Shown here: positions 46,863-55,293 of the stretch, piece after piece
How the letters are laid out: every line of letters starts with the position of its first letter
How positions within the stretch are numbered: the stretch's first letter is position 1
Source: Microvirga ossetica
Lineage (GTDB): Bacteria; Pseudomonadota; Alphaproteobacteria; Rhizobiales; Beijerinckiaceae
NCBI RefSeq assembly: GCF_002741015.1
Contig: NZ_CP016616.1
Location: 2,079,501 to 2,143,500, forward strand
DNA: 64,000 bases
Direction of reading: 5' to 3'
Position numbers and translations under genes: made by a program
Notes under the pieces: model-generated
Database searches by the model: none
Told to the model about the DNA's origin: nothing
What the model saw: the letters and a program-made list of their open reading frames with translations, nothing else

Positions 46863-47611
46863 CTTACTCCTGCGTAATAGTCGACTTTTTTCTCAATGTG
46901 TTCAATGGCTGCCGACATCAGCATCGCCGCAGCGAAGAGGATGATCGTCAATGCCCAGAAGTTCTCCATGTCGAAGCTGCGTGAGTAGAGCTCAAACAGT
47001 TCGCCATAACCGATGATCGCCACCAGAAGCTGGCCGATCACCACGCCCTTTACGCCGCGCACGAGGCCAAGGCGGATCCCTGCAAGGATCTCCGGCAGTG
47101 CGGCAAGGAGAACAATTTTTCCGTAAAGAGCGAAGGGAGAGGCACCATAGCAGCGCCCCATCTCGATGAGCGAGTTCGGCACATGCTGAATGCCCGCTCG
47201 CGTGTCCAACACGATGATCCACACCGCGAAGAGAAAGACCGTGACGATGACCGTGGTCTCGCCCATGCCGAACAGGATCATCAACACCGGAACAAGCGCG
47301 GAAAGCGGCGCGCTGACGAAGATGTTGACCCAGATGCCGAACAGCTCGTCTGCGGCCTTGAACCGCCCCATCAGCACGCCCAGCGTGACGCCGACAATTA
47401 TGGCGAACGCCATACCGATAGCGAAACTGTGCAGCGTGATCAGCGCGGCCGCTTGCCATGTGCCGGTCTGCACCATCGTGATGCCGGCCAACAGCACGTT
47501 CGAAAGCGGCGGCACCAGGAACATCAGGCCGGATTGTCCGACCAGTTCCCAAACAAGACACCAGACCAGAAGTGATGCCATCATCGGCACCCGGTATCCA
47601 TAAAGAGTCAT
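46859..47611 (-). CDS. ABC importer permease (TauC/SsuC-like)
   Basis: A 250-residue permease of the nitrate/taurine class with about six helices. The coupling loop reads VPNSLIEMGRCYGASPFALY. It begins 11 bases after the ATPase stop and overlaps the hydrolase gene by four bases. A second, different permease is encoded at 48425, so the importer probably uses a heterodimeric channel, less usual for this class, where homodimers are common. Confidence 0.9.
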   Translation of the reverse strand: MTLYGYRVPMMASLLVWCLVWELVGQSGLMFLVPPLSNVLLAGITMVQTGTWQAAALITLHSFAIGMAFAIIVGVTLGVLMGRFKAADELFGIWVNIFVSAPLSALVPVLMILFGMGETTVIVTVFLFAVWIIVLDTRAGIQHVPNSLIEMGRCYGASPFALYGKIVLLAALPEILAGIRLGLVRGVKGVVIGQLLVAIIGYGELFELYSRSFDMENFWALTIILFAAAMLMSAAIEHIEKKVDYYAGVR

Positions 47612-47622
47612 AGCCGCCCTCC

Positions 47623-48423
47623 TCAGTCCACGTAGTGTTTGAGGCCCTGCCAGATCTCCTCGACGGTATCGAGATAGCCCTGATCACGGCGAATCGCATC
47701 AGGGGAGGCCGTCCGGTCAATCCTGGGCTCGATGATCTGCGCGACGCGGCTCGGCCGGCGCGAGAGCAGTACGATGCGATCCGATACGTAGACAGCCTCT
47801 TCGATGCTGTGCGTCACGAAGATGAAGGTTTTGCGCTCCTTCTCCACCAGCTGCAGCAGATCTTCCTGGAACTTGCGGCGGTTCTGCTCATCCACTGCAG
47901 AGAACGGCTCATCGAGCAACAATACCTCCGCATTGACTGCGAAGGCGCGTGCAAGACCGACGCGCTGTCGCATGCCGCCGGAGAGCTCGTGCGGATATTT
48001 GTCCTCGAAGCCCGTGAGGCCGACCTCGGCGATGTAGTGGCGGGCGATGGACTGGCGCTCAGCCTTGCCCATGCCCTTCAGCTCAAGCCCAAACGCGACA
48101 TTGCGCATCACTGTCGCCCACGGCATCAGGGCAAAGTCCTGGAACACGAAGGCACGTTCCGGACCCGGACCCGTGACGATCTTGCCGTTCACACGCACTT
48201 CGCCCGATGTCGGCTCGACCAAACCGGCGATGATCTTGAGCAGGGTGGTCTTGCCGCAGCCGGACGGGCCAAGAAGCGTCGTGAGCTTGCCGCGAGGAAA
48301 GTCGAGGTCGATCAGGCGCAGAGCTTCGATCTCAGCATAGTTTTTGCAGATGCTGCGCACCTCGACTGCGGCATCATTTTCGACCCGAAGCGTAGCCTGG
48401 GCGGAAGCATTGGAAACGGTCAT
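47623..48423 (-). CDS. ABC importer ATPase (TauB/SsuB-like)
   Basis: A 266-residue ATPase: Walker A GPSGCGKTTLLK, Q-loop FQDFALMPW, signature ELSGGMRQRVGLA, Walker B VLLLDEPFSAVD and the switch His in FVTHSIEEAV. The C-terminal part (RRPSRVAQIIEPRID) is typical of the nitrate/sulfonate/taurine class. ATG at 48423 begins the second codon after the preceding permease stop (TGATATG arrangement), and is preferred to an upstream in-frame start at 48456 that overlaps the permease. Confidence 0.94.
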   Translation of the reverse strand: MTVSNASAQATLRVENDAAVEVRSICKNYAEIEALRLIDLDFPRGKLTTLLGPSGCGKTTLLKIIAGLVEPTSGEVRVNGKIVTGPGPERAFVFQDFALMPWATVMRNVAFGLELKGMGKAERQSIARHYIAEVGLTGFEDKYPHELSGGMRQRVGLARAFAVNAEVLLLDEPFSAVDEQNRRKFQEDLLQLVEKERKTFIFVTHSIEEAVYVSDRIVLLSRRPSRVAQIIEPRIDRTASPDAIRRDQGYLDTVEEIWQGLKHYVD

Positions 48424-48424
48424 A

Positions 48425-49258
48425 TCAGCCTCTCTTCTTTTCAGGGCGCAGCACACGGACCTCGAATGCCTCCAATGCCGTCAGCGTCAGGGTCGAGACC
48501 AGGATGATGGAGACAACGGCGGCATACATTTCCGCATAATTGGCGACTGAGCGATGATAGGTGATGAGGTCGCCGATGCCAGTCGGCGTGATCAGGAGCT
48601 CGGCCAGGATGACACCGATGAACCCAGCAGCAAGGCCGAGGCGCAGTCCGGCAAAGATCACCGGGCTGGCATCGGGAATGATGATCTTGGTGATCTGCTG
48701 AACCCGCGTGCCCTGGAACGAACGGCACATCGCTACCAGGGAGGGGTTAGCGTTCCGGACCGCCTTGTAGCCGTTCAGAACGATCACCGGCAGCGCCAGC
48801 ATGACGACTGCGAGAATCTTGGCGGTCAGGCCGATCCCATACACGAAAGTGATCAGCGGAATAAGAGCCGCCATTGGCGCCGATTGCAGGACAATGAACA
48901 GCGGCGCTACGAGCCACTCGGCCTTCCGGGACAGCCCCATCACGATACCGAGCGCTACCCCGATCACTCCCGAAATGACGATGCCAATAATTAGCGGCTG
49001 CAGAGTCGAGCCGTAGGCCAGGACTAGGCTGCCATCGAGCAGCATTGTGGCAAAGGCATAAAGTGTATCGAGAAAGGTCGGGAAGGCGTAGCTGATCGGC
49101 ACCCGCCCGGCGATTTCCCAGATGAGGAAGAAGAGCCCGAGCGACACCATCCTCGTCGCAATCGGGTGGCTCGTAAACAGGCGACCGAGGCTCAAGCCCC
49201 AGCCGACCGGCGGATGGACGGCCCGAACGGGGCCGTTCACTTGAGAGGAAGCCATCAT
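48425..49258 (-). CDS. ABC importer permease (second, TauC-like)
   Basis: A 277-residue permease with an N-terminal cytosolic stretch, about six helices and the coupling loop NPSLVAMCRSFQGTRVQQI. It follows the binding-protein gene by 9 bases and precedes the ATPase by one base. Sequence differs clearly from the permease at 46859, so the pair is not a recent tandem copy. Confidence 0.9.
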   Translation of the reverse strand: MMASSQVNGPVRAVHPPVGWGLSLGRLFTSHPIATRMVSLGLFFLIWEIAGRVPISYAFPTFLDTLYAFATMLLDGSLVLAYGSTLQPLIIGIVISGVIGVALGIVMGLSRKAEWLVAPLFIVLQSAPMAALIPLITFVYGIGLTAKILAVVMLALPVIVLNGYKAVRNANPSLVAMCRSFQGTRVQQITKIIIPDASPVIFAGLRLGLAAGFIGVILAELLITPTGIGDLITYHRSVANYAEMYAAVVSIILVSTLTLTALEAFEVRVLRPEKKRG

Positions 49259-49267
49259 TCCGGCACC

Positions 49268-50263
49268 TTACTTGGAGCCGACTTTGGCCAGGACGCGATC
49301 CAGCGGGCGGGTGTCCCAGAAGTCCTCGACCTTCAGGCTAGCGGGCTCACCCGTGAGCTGGCCCGAGAGGGTGTAGAAGGCGAAGTCGTCCTTCGCGGCT
49401 GCAGCGCCGCCGCCATTGAGCGGGAAGGCCTTGCCCTTCGCGAGCTCATCGAAATAAGGTCCGATGTCCCCCGCTTGTGCGGCGGGCAAGTCGGGCAGCA
49501 GCTTGTATTTGGCGCGCCACTCGGAAACCACAGCCGGATTGGCCGTCACTTCGCGCCAGGTGGTGAGAATGGCCTCGACGATCTTGTCGACATCCGCTGC
49601 ATTCTTCTCAAGGAAGTTCGTGTTGGCGAACAGAGCTTCGTCCGTCGCGTTCACGCCTTCGAGCGGCAAGATGACGAACTTGCCGGGGGCCTGTGTTTCG
49701 AGCAGACGGCGACCCGAGGAATCGACAATGCTGGCCTTGACGTTGCCTTGGAGCAGTGCACCCGTGCGCACCTCGGCGCCTGGGATGTAGCTGATCTTGG
49801 AGAACTTGATCCCCTGCCGCTGTTCCATCAGTTTCATGATGGCCTCAGTTCCGGAACCACGAGAGTGAACGGCCACCTCCTGCCCGTTGAGATCCTTCCA
49901 GGTCTTGTAGAACTCGCCGTTGACGGCCGGGTAGAAGCGCAGCGTTGAAAGCTGCATGAACATACGGATTGGCGCCTTGACCTTCTGCACGAGCGCGTAG
50001 GGACCGCCGACGCCGATATCGGCTTGACCGCCGACCACCGCCTGGGCGGCGATGTCCTCGGATTTCAGGTAGGTCATCTCGATATCGACCCCATTTTCCT
50101 TGGCCCGCTCGAAGGCCGCGAGGAGGTGCAGGGATTCGACGCTGGCGATGTCACCATATACCACACGAACCTTGGCCGCTTCCGCCGCGTTCGATGCCGC
50201 GAGCGCCGCACCAATCACGAGAACTGCGGCGCCGGTCTTTAAGCACATCAAGCTCTTGAACAT
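49268..50263 (-). CDS. ABC importer substrate-binding protein (NMT1/SsuA-like)
   Basis: A 331-residue periplasmic protein with a signal peptide (LKTGAAVLVIGAALAASNAAEA, given here as residues 8-29). The body matches the NMT1/TauA-like fold: VVGGQADIGVGGPYALVQK, AVHSRGSGTEAIMKLM and SYIPGAEVRTGALLQGNVKA. ATG at 50263 has GGGAGAGAAAC before it; the frame extends 10 residues upstream without support. It is the first gene of the operon, and its promoter faces the FadR-like regulator with two palindromic sites between. The ligand is probably an organic acid given the FAH enzyme; this is inference. Confidence 0.9.
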   Translation of the reverse strand: MFKSLMCLKTGAAVLVIGAALAASNAAEAAKVRVVYGDIASVESLHLLAAFERAKENGVDIEMTYLKSEDIAAQAVVGGQADIGVGGPYALVQKVKAPIRMFMQLSTLRFYPAVNGEFYKTWKDLNGQEVAVHSRGSGTEAIMKLMEQRQGIKFSKISYIPGAEVRTGALLQGNVKASIVDSSGRRLLETQAPGKFVILPLEGVNATDEALFANTNFLEKNAADVDKIVEAILTTWREVTANPAVVSEWRAKYKLLPDLPAAQAGDIGPYFDELAKGKAFPLNGGGAAAAKDDFAFYTLSGQLTGEPASLKVEDFWDTRPLDRVLAKVGSK

Positions 50264-50322
50264 GTTTCTCTCCCGTTGTTTTAGGCGGTTCACCCGCTCT
50301 TGCTTTCAGTCGCACCTTTCGC

Positions 50323-50427
50323 GACCAATGCCGTATTGGTCGCAATTGGCTGGCATAGTGTCAAGGATTATTTCAGTTGACGCGGTGCAATATTCCGATA
50401 GAAGATCCAACCAATCCAAAATTGGTT
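50323..50427. promoter_or_regulatory. Paired operators of the FadR-like regulator
   Basis: Two palindromes of the same design lie between the divergent genes: GACCAAT-5-ATTGGTC (50323-50341) and AACCAAT-5-ATTGGTT (50409-50427). The shared ACCAAT-N5-ATTGGT core and the location, the second being 11 bases before the regulator's ATG, indicate the binding site of the GntR/FadR protein, controlling both itself and the importer operon. Confidence 0.7.
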
Positions 50428-50438
50428 GAGACAGCCAG

Positions 50439-51140
50439 ATGCAAATGTACAGTGAGGCGGGATCCAATCGGGGCATTGTCACTCAGCTGAGAGCATACTT
50501 AGCCCAGGCCGAGTTGCCTGAGGACCGCCGCTTGCCTCCCGAACGGGATCTGGCCGTCGCCCTGGGTGTCACCCGGACCGAGTTGAGGAAAGCTCTCGGG
50601 GCGCTCGAGGCCGAAGGTCAGATTTGGCGCCACGTTGGAAAAGGCACCTTCCTGGGAAACCGCCCCACCGACAGCCTTTCGGATATTGCGGCGTTGGCGA
50701 AGCGGACCAATCCGGCAGAGCTGATGCGCGCGCGCCTGATTATCGAACCCGAGATCGCCCGGGCGGCTGCCCTAACGGCAACCCCGATGCATCTCGCCGA
50801 GTTGAGGCTGTGCCAGAGCAGAACACAGGAAGCTGCCACATGGCGGCAATATGAGAGCTGGGACACTCGTCTCCACCGCACCATTGCCGAGGCGACGCAG
50901 AACACACCGTTGCTTGGATTGTTCGACATGCTGAACGCCCTGCGCCGGGCGGTCACCTGGGGCCGGCTCAGATCGAATCCCCTCAAGCCGGAGCCCGACC
51001 ATCACAGCTTCACCGAACACGAGGCGATCATTGCCGCCATCGAAAACCGCGACATGAACGGCGCTGCAGCGGCAATGCGTATTCATTTGCAGAGTGTAGA
51101 GCGCAACCTCTTGGCGCGGCAGTCAAACCCAGGGGATTGA
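50439..51140 (+). CDS. GntR-family regulator, FadR/FCD subfamily
   Basis: A 233-residue regulator. The N-terminal winged helix (about 12-75) shows LPEDRRLPPERDLAVALGVT and LGALEAEGQIWRHVGKGTFL. The C-terminal FCD domain (about 90-225) binds a metal-dependent acid: Asp/His residues in WDTRLHRTIAEAT (Asp-x3-His), HHSFTEHEAIIAAI and MRIHLQSVERNL. It is divergent from the ABC/FAH operon and has two matching palindromes in front of it. It most likely represses both directions until the imported carboxylate or its product binds. Confidence 0.93.
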   Translation: MQMYSEAGSNRGIVTQLRAYLAQAELPEDRRLPPERDLAVALGVTRTELRKALGALEAEGQIWRHVGKGTFLGNRPTDSLSDIAALAKRTNPAELMRARLIIEPEIARAAALTATPMHLAELRLCQSRTQEAATWRQYESWDTRLHRTIAEATQNTPLLGLFDMLNALRRAVTWGRLRSNPLKPEPDHHSFTEHEAIIAAIENRDMNGAAAAMRIHLQSVERNLLARQSNPGD

Positions 51141-51405
51141 TCCCGGTCTGCAGACCGGGCATCGCCCAGATCGCATGACCCACGTCGAAGCCAGCGTGCG
51201 ATCCTTCTATCAATTCTGAAACATCGATTGTCTGTGAACGGCCCTGCTGCCACCGTCGGCGAAATTTCTTGCACCAAGATGAATGCCTCGCGCCACCACC
51301 TGCAACTAACGCTAAGGTAATGGACGCGCCCGTGACTGCTCCTTGGTCCGCCCTTGGAGAAGACCGCACTCTAACGCCGCATGGCGGAGAATTATTAGAA
51401 ACAGG

Positions 51406-52023
51406 TCAATCGCAGCGGATATCGATCTCGCGGCCCCGGCGATAATGAAGCCGGGATTTTTCACGGTTGCCGCAGGTGGCCATGTCGCACCAACGGCGCT
51501 TGCCATTTTTCGTGATATCGAGAAAAAGCCAGCCGCAGTTCACGCCCGGGCAGCACTTGATCCGATCGAGTCTCGCCTGCGTGAGAACGTCCGCCGCAGA
51601 TTGAACGATCGGCCACAGGACAGAGGAAAGATCGGCACTGCCTTCGGGCCAGCCGAAAGCAAAGCGATCCGACGACTGCATCAGTTTGATATTGGTGTAT
51701 GATTGTCCGATCCAGCGATTGAGAGCGATGACGTCCTGTTCAGGCGCCGGTATCCGCTCGGCAATCGCCGTAAACAGACGGTAGAGCGTCCCCCGCAACG
51801 CAACGGCCTCTTGCAGAACGAAATGCGCTTCAGCCGCCTGCTCGGAAGCTATCGCCCGAAGGACGTCGCCACGCGGTCGCGGGAAAGCCAACGCATGCTC
51901 CGCCCAAGCAATAAGGTCACCGAACGTCCTGAGGTGGTCAAGTTCATGTGACGAGCCGCGACCGCTCTTCGTGTTCGTGAAGTCGAGGCAAAGCCTCCGC
52001 GACGGTGAGGTCGTGATCGCCAT
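51406..52023 (-). CDS. CGNR zinc-finger regulator with ABATE domain
   Basis: A 205-residue protein: an ABATE-type N-terminal domain (RRLCLDFTNTKSG near residues 9-21, then helices) and a C-terminal CGNR zinc finger, with Cys in IKCCPGVNCGWLFLD and RWCDMATCGNREKSRLHYRR. Such proteins are putative stress-related transcription regulators. The first eight codons overlap, on the opposite strand, the start of the CoA-transferase remnant, so the 5' end may have been formed or altered by the rearrangement there. ATG at 52023 is the only reasonable start. Confidence 0.87.
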   Translation of the reverse strand: MAITTSPSRRLCLDFTNTKSGRGSSHELDHLRTFGDLIAWAEHALAFPRPRGDVLRAIASEQAAEAHFVLQEAVALRGTLYRLFTAIAERIPAPEQDVIALNRWIGQSYTNIKLMQSSDRFAFGWPEGSADLSSVLWPIVQSAADVLTQARLDRIKCCPGVNCGWLFLDITKNGKRRWCDMATCGNREKSRLHYRRGREIDIRCD

Positions 52024-52417
52024 TCAAAATCCTATCGAATGGCGGCGCTTCTGCGAGGGCGTTCTGCAGCGAGCGGATCTCTGCAATGACCCGCGGTTCG
52101 CCGATAATCCGTCCCGTGTCGAGAATCGCCAACAGCTCGATGCGGAAATCGGTCCGATTTTCGCAAGCCTGACACGCGATGCGGCGATCATGCGGCTCGA
52201 GGCCCACCAAATCGCCTAGTCCCGTGTGTCGACAATCCGTGACCTCGGCGTCCATCCGGCCCTAGGGCGCATCGAGGTCTCGTTGCCCAATGGCGAGAGC
52301 GTTGCGCTCCCACGTCCAGCCGGCAGGTCAGGTTTGAATGCCGGCGCCGTTCCGGCTCTTGGTGCCCAGACCGCCCATATCCGAAATGAATTCTCGCGCC
52401 GCGAGACGGCTCGATGA
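52001..52417 (+). pseudogene. C-terminal part of a CaiB/BaiF CoA-transferase with nonsense codon
   Basis: The frame reads DGEVVIAIQNPIEWRRFC, then LCNDPRFADNPSRVENRQ and RLEAHQIA, a TAG at 52217-52219, and goes on in the same frame with SRVSTIRDLGVHPALGRIEV to ALGAQTAHIRNEF. This is the C-terminal third of a family III CoA-transferase. Relatives have Tyr at the stop position, so TAC to TAG is likely. The N-terminal two thirds are missing. Its last codons overlap the start of the dehydratase gene (ATGA), showing the two once formed an operon. Confidence 0.82.
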
Positions 52418-53274
52418 CCGCTCTTGATCTCGACTGGATGACAGAATGCGTCGGGCGAAGCGAATCCGTCAGCGACACGATTACGCCGAAGCTCGTTACT
52501 CTCTTCAACGCGACGCTCGCGCCGTACGTTGCACCTGCATCGCCAGCAGAAACTTCTCTCGGAATCCACTGGTGCCTCGCCCCTCCGTCCACACCGACCC
52601 ATGACCTCGATCAGGACGGCCACCCCATGAAAGGAGGTTTCCTGCCGCCCGTCTCCCTGCCCCGCCGCATGTGGGCCGGCGGTGAGATCGAGATCGTCGA
52701 GGGGCTTCGGATCGGCGACGCCGTCATGCGGCGCTCGACCATCGCCGGATTTCGCACGACCGAAGGGCGATCGGGACCGTTATGCTTCGTGACCGTGCAG
52801 CATGACATCTCGACGGAACGTGGCGTCGCCATTCGCGAGCGGCAGGATATCGTTTACCGCGAGGCCGCAAAGACGAGTTCCCAAAAGCCCGCCGCCGATC
52901 CCTCTGGGGAACCGAGGGAGGATTCCTCTCCGGACCTGGCCTGGACGGTGGACACGTCGCCGACGCTGCTGTTCCGCTACTCCGCCCTTACCTTTAACAG
53001 CCATCGCATTCACTACGATATGCTATACGCAACCGAGGTCGAAGGATATCCGGGGCTCGTCGTGCATGGCCCGTTGCAGGCAACGCTGCTGCTCAACCTC
53101 GCCGCGACACTTCATGGCAGGACGCCCAGGCGCTTTGGCTATCGCAACGTCGGCCCCGTCTTTGCCGGAAACCCGCTTCGCCTAGCGGCCCGGCGCAAAG
53201 GCGACGACATTGTGGAATGCTGGAGTGCGACGAATCGGGGCACTATCGGCATGAAGGCGGAAGCGGGATGGTAA
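52414..53274 (+). CDS. MaoC/FAS1-like acyl-CoA dehydratase
   Basis: A 286-residue double hot-dog protein like mesaconyl-C4-CoA hydratase and HTD2-type dehydratases. The N-terminal half has HWCLAPPSTPTHDLDQDGHP and LPRRMWAGGEIE; the C-terminal half has the catalytic-type stretch FRYSALTFNSHRIHYDMLYA then VHGPLQATLLL. It overlaps the CoA-transferase remnant by four bases. The pair suggests a past pathway activating a dicarboxylic acid to its CoA ester and hydrating it. With the transferase broken, the enzyme may be relict or served by another transferase. Confidence 0.87.
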   Translation: MTALDLDWMTECVGRSESVSDTITPKLVTLFNATLAPYVAPASPAETSLGIHWCLAPPSTPTHDLDQDGHPMKGGFLPPVSLPRRMWAGGEIEIVEGLRIGDAVMRRSTIAGFRTTEGRSGPLCFVTVQHDISTERGVAIRERQDIVYREAAKTSSQKPAADPSGEPREDSSPDLAWTVDTSPTLLFRYSALTFNSHRIHYDMLYATEVEGYPGLVVHGPLQATLLLNLAATLHGRTPRRFGYRNVGPVFAGNPLRLAARRKGDDIVECWSATNRGTIGMKAEAGW

Positions 53275-53406
53275 TTGCTGACGTTCATCCGCCCGTCGTG
53301 CCGCTTTTCGTGCCGTGGAACGGGGTGTAGCCGGCATCTGGATACGCGTCCTGCTAGGTGCCGTTATCCATGGTCAGCATGATGCATGAAGTTGATGCTC
53401 ATTCAT

Positions 53407-54183
53407 CTAAGGCCGGCGCAGGTACGCATCCACCATGAGCGTGCCGGTCGATACGCGTTCCACGTGAATGCCGACGCCGTAGGCCGCCTCGATGGCATCT
53501 CCGGACAGAACCTCATGCGGTGGCCCGTCGGCCGCGATCCGGCCGTCGCCCAGCAGCATGAAGCGCTTGGCGAAGCGGCTGGCGAGGCCAAGATCATGCA
53601 AGGCGACCAGGGTCACGATGCCCCGGCTTTCCGTGACCCGCTGTATCAGTTCCATCACCTCGAGCTGGCGCCTGAGATCGAGCGCGCTCGTGGGCTCGTC
53701 GAGCAGAAGGATCTGCGGATCGCGTACGAGGGCCTGGGCCATGCCGACGAGTTGCTGTTGCCCGCCTGACAAGTCCGTGACCGGCCGGTCGGAGAGCATG
53801 CCGATTCCGAGCTGATCGAGGACTTCCTCGACCCGCAGGATGTCGGCGGCCGAAGCACGCCCTCCCCGACCGCTCTTGCGGGCCAGCAGCACCACGTCGA
53901 AGACGCTGAGCGCCGCACGCATCCCGACATGTTGGGACAGGAAGAACACGGTCTCATGGCGGCGGGCATTGCCGAGCCGGGACAGATCGATGTCATCGAG
54001 AGCGACCGAGCCAGCCTGCGGCTTGAGCAAACCCGCGATCAGACGGAACAGGGACGACTTGCCGACCCCATTCGGCCCGACGACGGCAGTAATCTCTCCC
54101 CTCCGGATATCCGTCGCCTCAATCGCCTCGAACAGCGGAAAATGCCGATAGCCGAAGCTCAATGCCTTGATCGTCAGGCTCAT
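53407..54183 (-). CDS. ABC importer ATPase, iron-siderophore/cobalamin type
   Basis: A 258-residue FecE/BtuD-like ATPase: Walker A VGPNGVGKSSLFR, signature DLSGGQQQLVGMAQ, Walker B ILLLDEPTSALDLR and switch His in VALHDLGLASRF. The last part (AAYGVGIHVERVSTGTLMVD) is usual for this class. ATG at 54183 overlaps the permease stop (ATGA), which sets the start; the frame is open further upstream inside the permease gene. It powers uptake of a metal chelate through the permease encoded before it. Confidence 0.94.
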   Translation of the reverse strand: MSLTIKALSFGYRHFPLFEAIEATDIRRGEITAVVGPNGVGKSSLFRLIAGLLKPQAGSVALDDIDLSRLGNARRHETVFFLSQHVGMRAALSVFDVVLLARKSGRGGRASAADILRVEEVLDQLGIGMLSDRPVTDLSGGQQQLVGMAQALVRDPQILLLDEPTSALDLRRQLEVMELIQRVTESRGIVTLVALHDLGLASRFAKRFMLLGDGRIAADGPPHEVLSGDAIEAAYGVGIHVERVSTGTLMVDAYLRRP

Positions 54184-55241
54184 CGCCAGCTCTCCCGGCG
54201 TACGGACAGGATCAAACTTAGGAAGAACGGAACCCCCACGAGGGCCGTAATGATCCCGATGGGATAGATCACCCCGGGCGTGATGCCCTTGGACAGGGTC
54301 GACGCGATCGAGAGGATGATGGCCCCGGATGCGGCGGCAACGGGCAGAAAATAACGCTGGTCTTCGCCCACGAGCATGCGGGCGATGTGCGGGCCGACGA
54401 GTCCGATGAACCCGATCGTTCCCACGAAGGCGACGGCCGTCGAGGCGAGGATGGAAATGCAGGCCAGCATCTCGAGGCGCAGGCGCGCCACCGGAACGCC
54501 TAAGCTCGAGGCACGCTCGTCTCCCATGGTCAGAGCGGTCAGCATCCAGCTGCGTTTCATGCAGACCGGAACGACAAGCACCAGGAGAGCGACGCAGACG
54601 GCAATCTTGGTCCAGGTGGCGCGGGCGAGGCTGCCCATCATCCAGAAAATGATCTGCTGGAGCTGCGTCTCGGACGATTGGTACTGAATGAAGGCGAGAA
54701 GCGCGTTGAATGTGAAAAACATCGCGATCCCCACCAGCACGAATGTCTCGATCGTCACGCCGCGCATGCGGGTGAAGAGGAACAGGATCACGGACGTTGC
54801 GAGCGCGAACAGGAAGGCGTTCGCGGTGATGAGGAAAGCACCTGCGAAGGGTACGACGCTGACGCCGATGGCGATGGCGAGGGCCGCGCCGAAGCTCGCC
54901 GCCGACGAGATGCCGAGGGTGAACGGGTCGGCCAGGGGATTGTTCAGGATGGTCTGCATCTGCGCTCCGGCGATGCCCAGCATGGCACCGACGAGCACAG
55001 CCATGATCGCCACCGGAAGGCGCACGTTCCACACGACGACATCGAGCTTGCTGCCATAGGAGCCGGGATTGAGGATGGTGCCGGTCACCTCCGCCAGCGA
55101 GAAATTGCCCGGGCCGACGGATACGTCGATCACCAGGGCCATCGTCAGGACAAGGATTGCAGCCGCCACGTAACCCAGTCGTTGCAGAGTCCGGCGGTGA
55201 TATCGCGCTCCTGCGCCCGTGCTCAAACTCAAGTCGGACAT
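54180..55241 (-). CDS. ABC importer permease, FecCD family
   Basis: A 353-residue permease with about ten helices. FecCD blocks include RLPVAIMAVLVGAMLGIAGA, QTILNNPLADPFTLGISSAA, the coupling region LGVPVARLRLEMLACIS and GFIGLVGPHIARMLVGEDQR. A homodimer of this protein would form the channel. It follows the binding-protein gene by 52 bases and overlaps the ATPase gene. Confidence 0.94.
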   Translation of the reverse strand: MSDLSLSTGAGARYHRRTLQRLGYVAAAILVLTMALVIDVSVGPGNFSLAEVTGTILNPGSYGSKLDVVVWNVRLPVAIMAVLVGAMLGIAGAQMQTILNNPLADPFTLGISSAASFGAALAIAIGVSVVPFAGAFLITANAFLFALATSVILFLFTRMRGVTIETFVLVGIAMFFTFNALLAFIQYQSSETQLQQIIFWMMGSLARATWTKIAVCVALLVLVVPVCMKRSWMLTALTMGDERASSLGVPVARLRLEMLACISILASTAVAFVGTIGFIGLVGPHIARMLVGEDQRYFLPVAAASGAIILSIASTLSKGITPGVIYPIGIITALVGVPFFLSLILSVRRESWR

Positions 55242-55293
55242 GGGGATTCCTTCGTGAAAGTGGCGCGGGCCGACAAAGCCCGCGCCGACGGCG

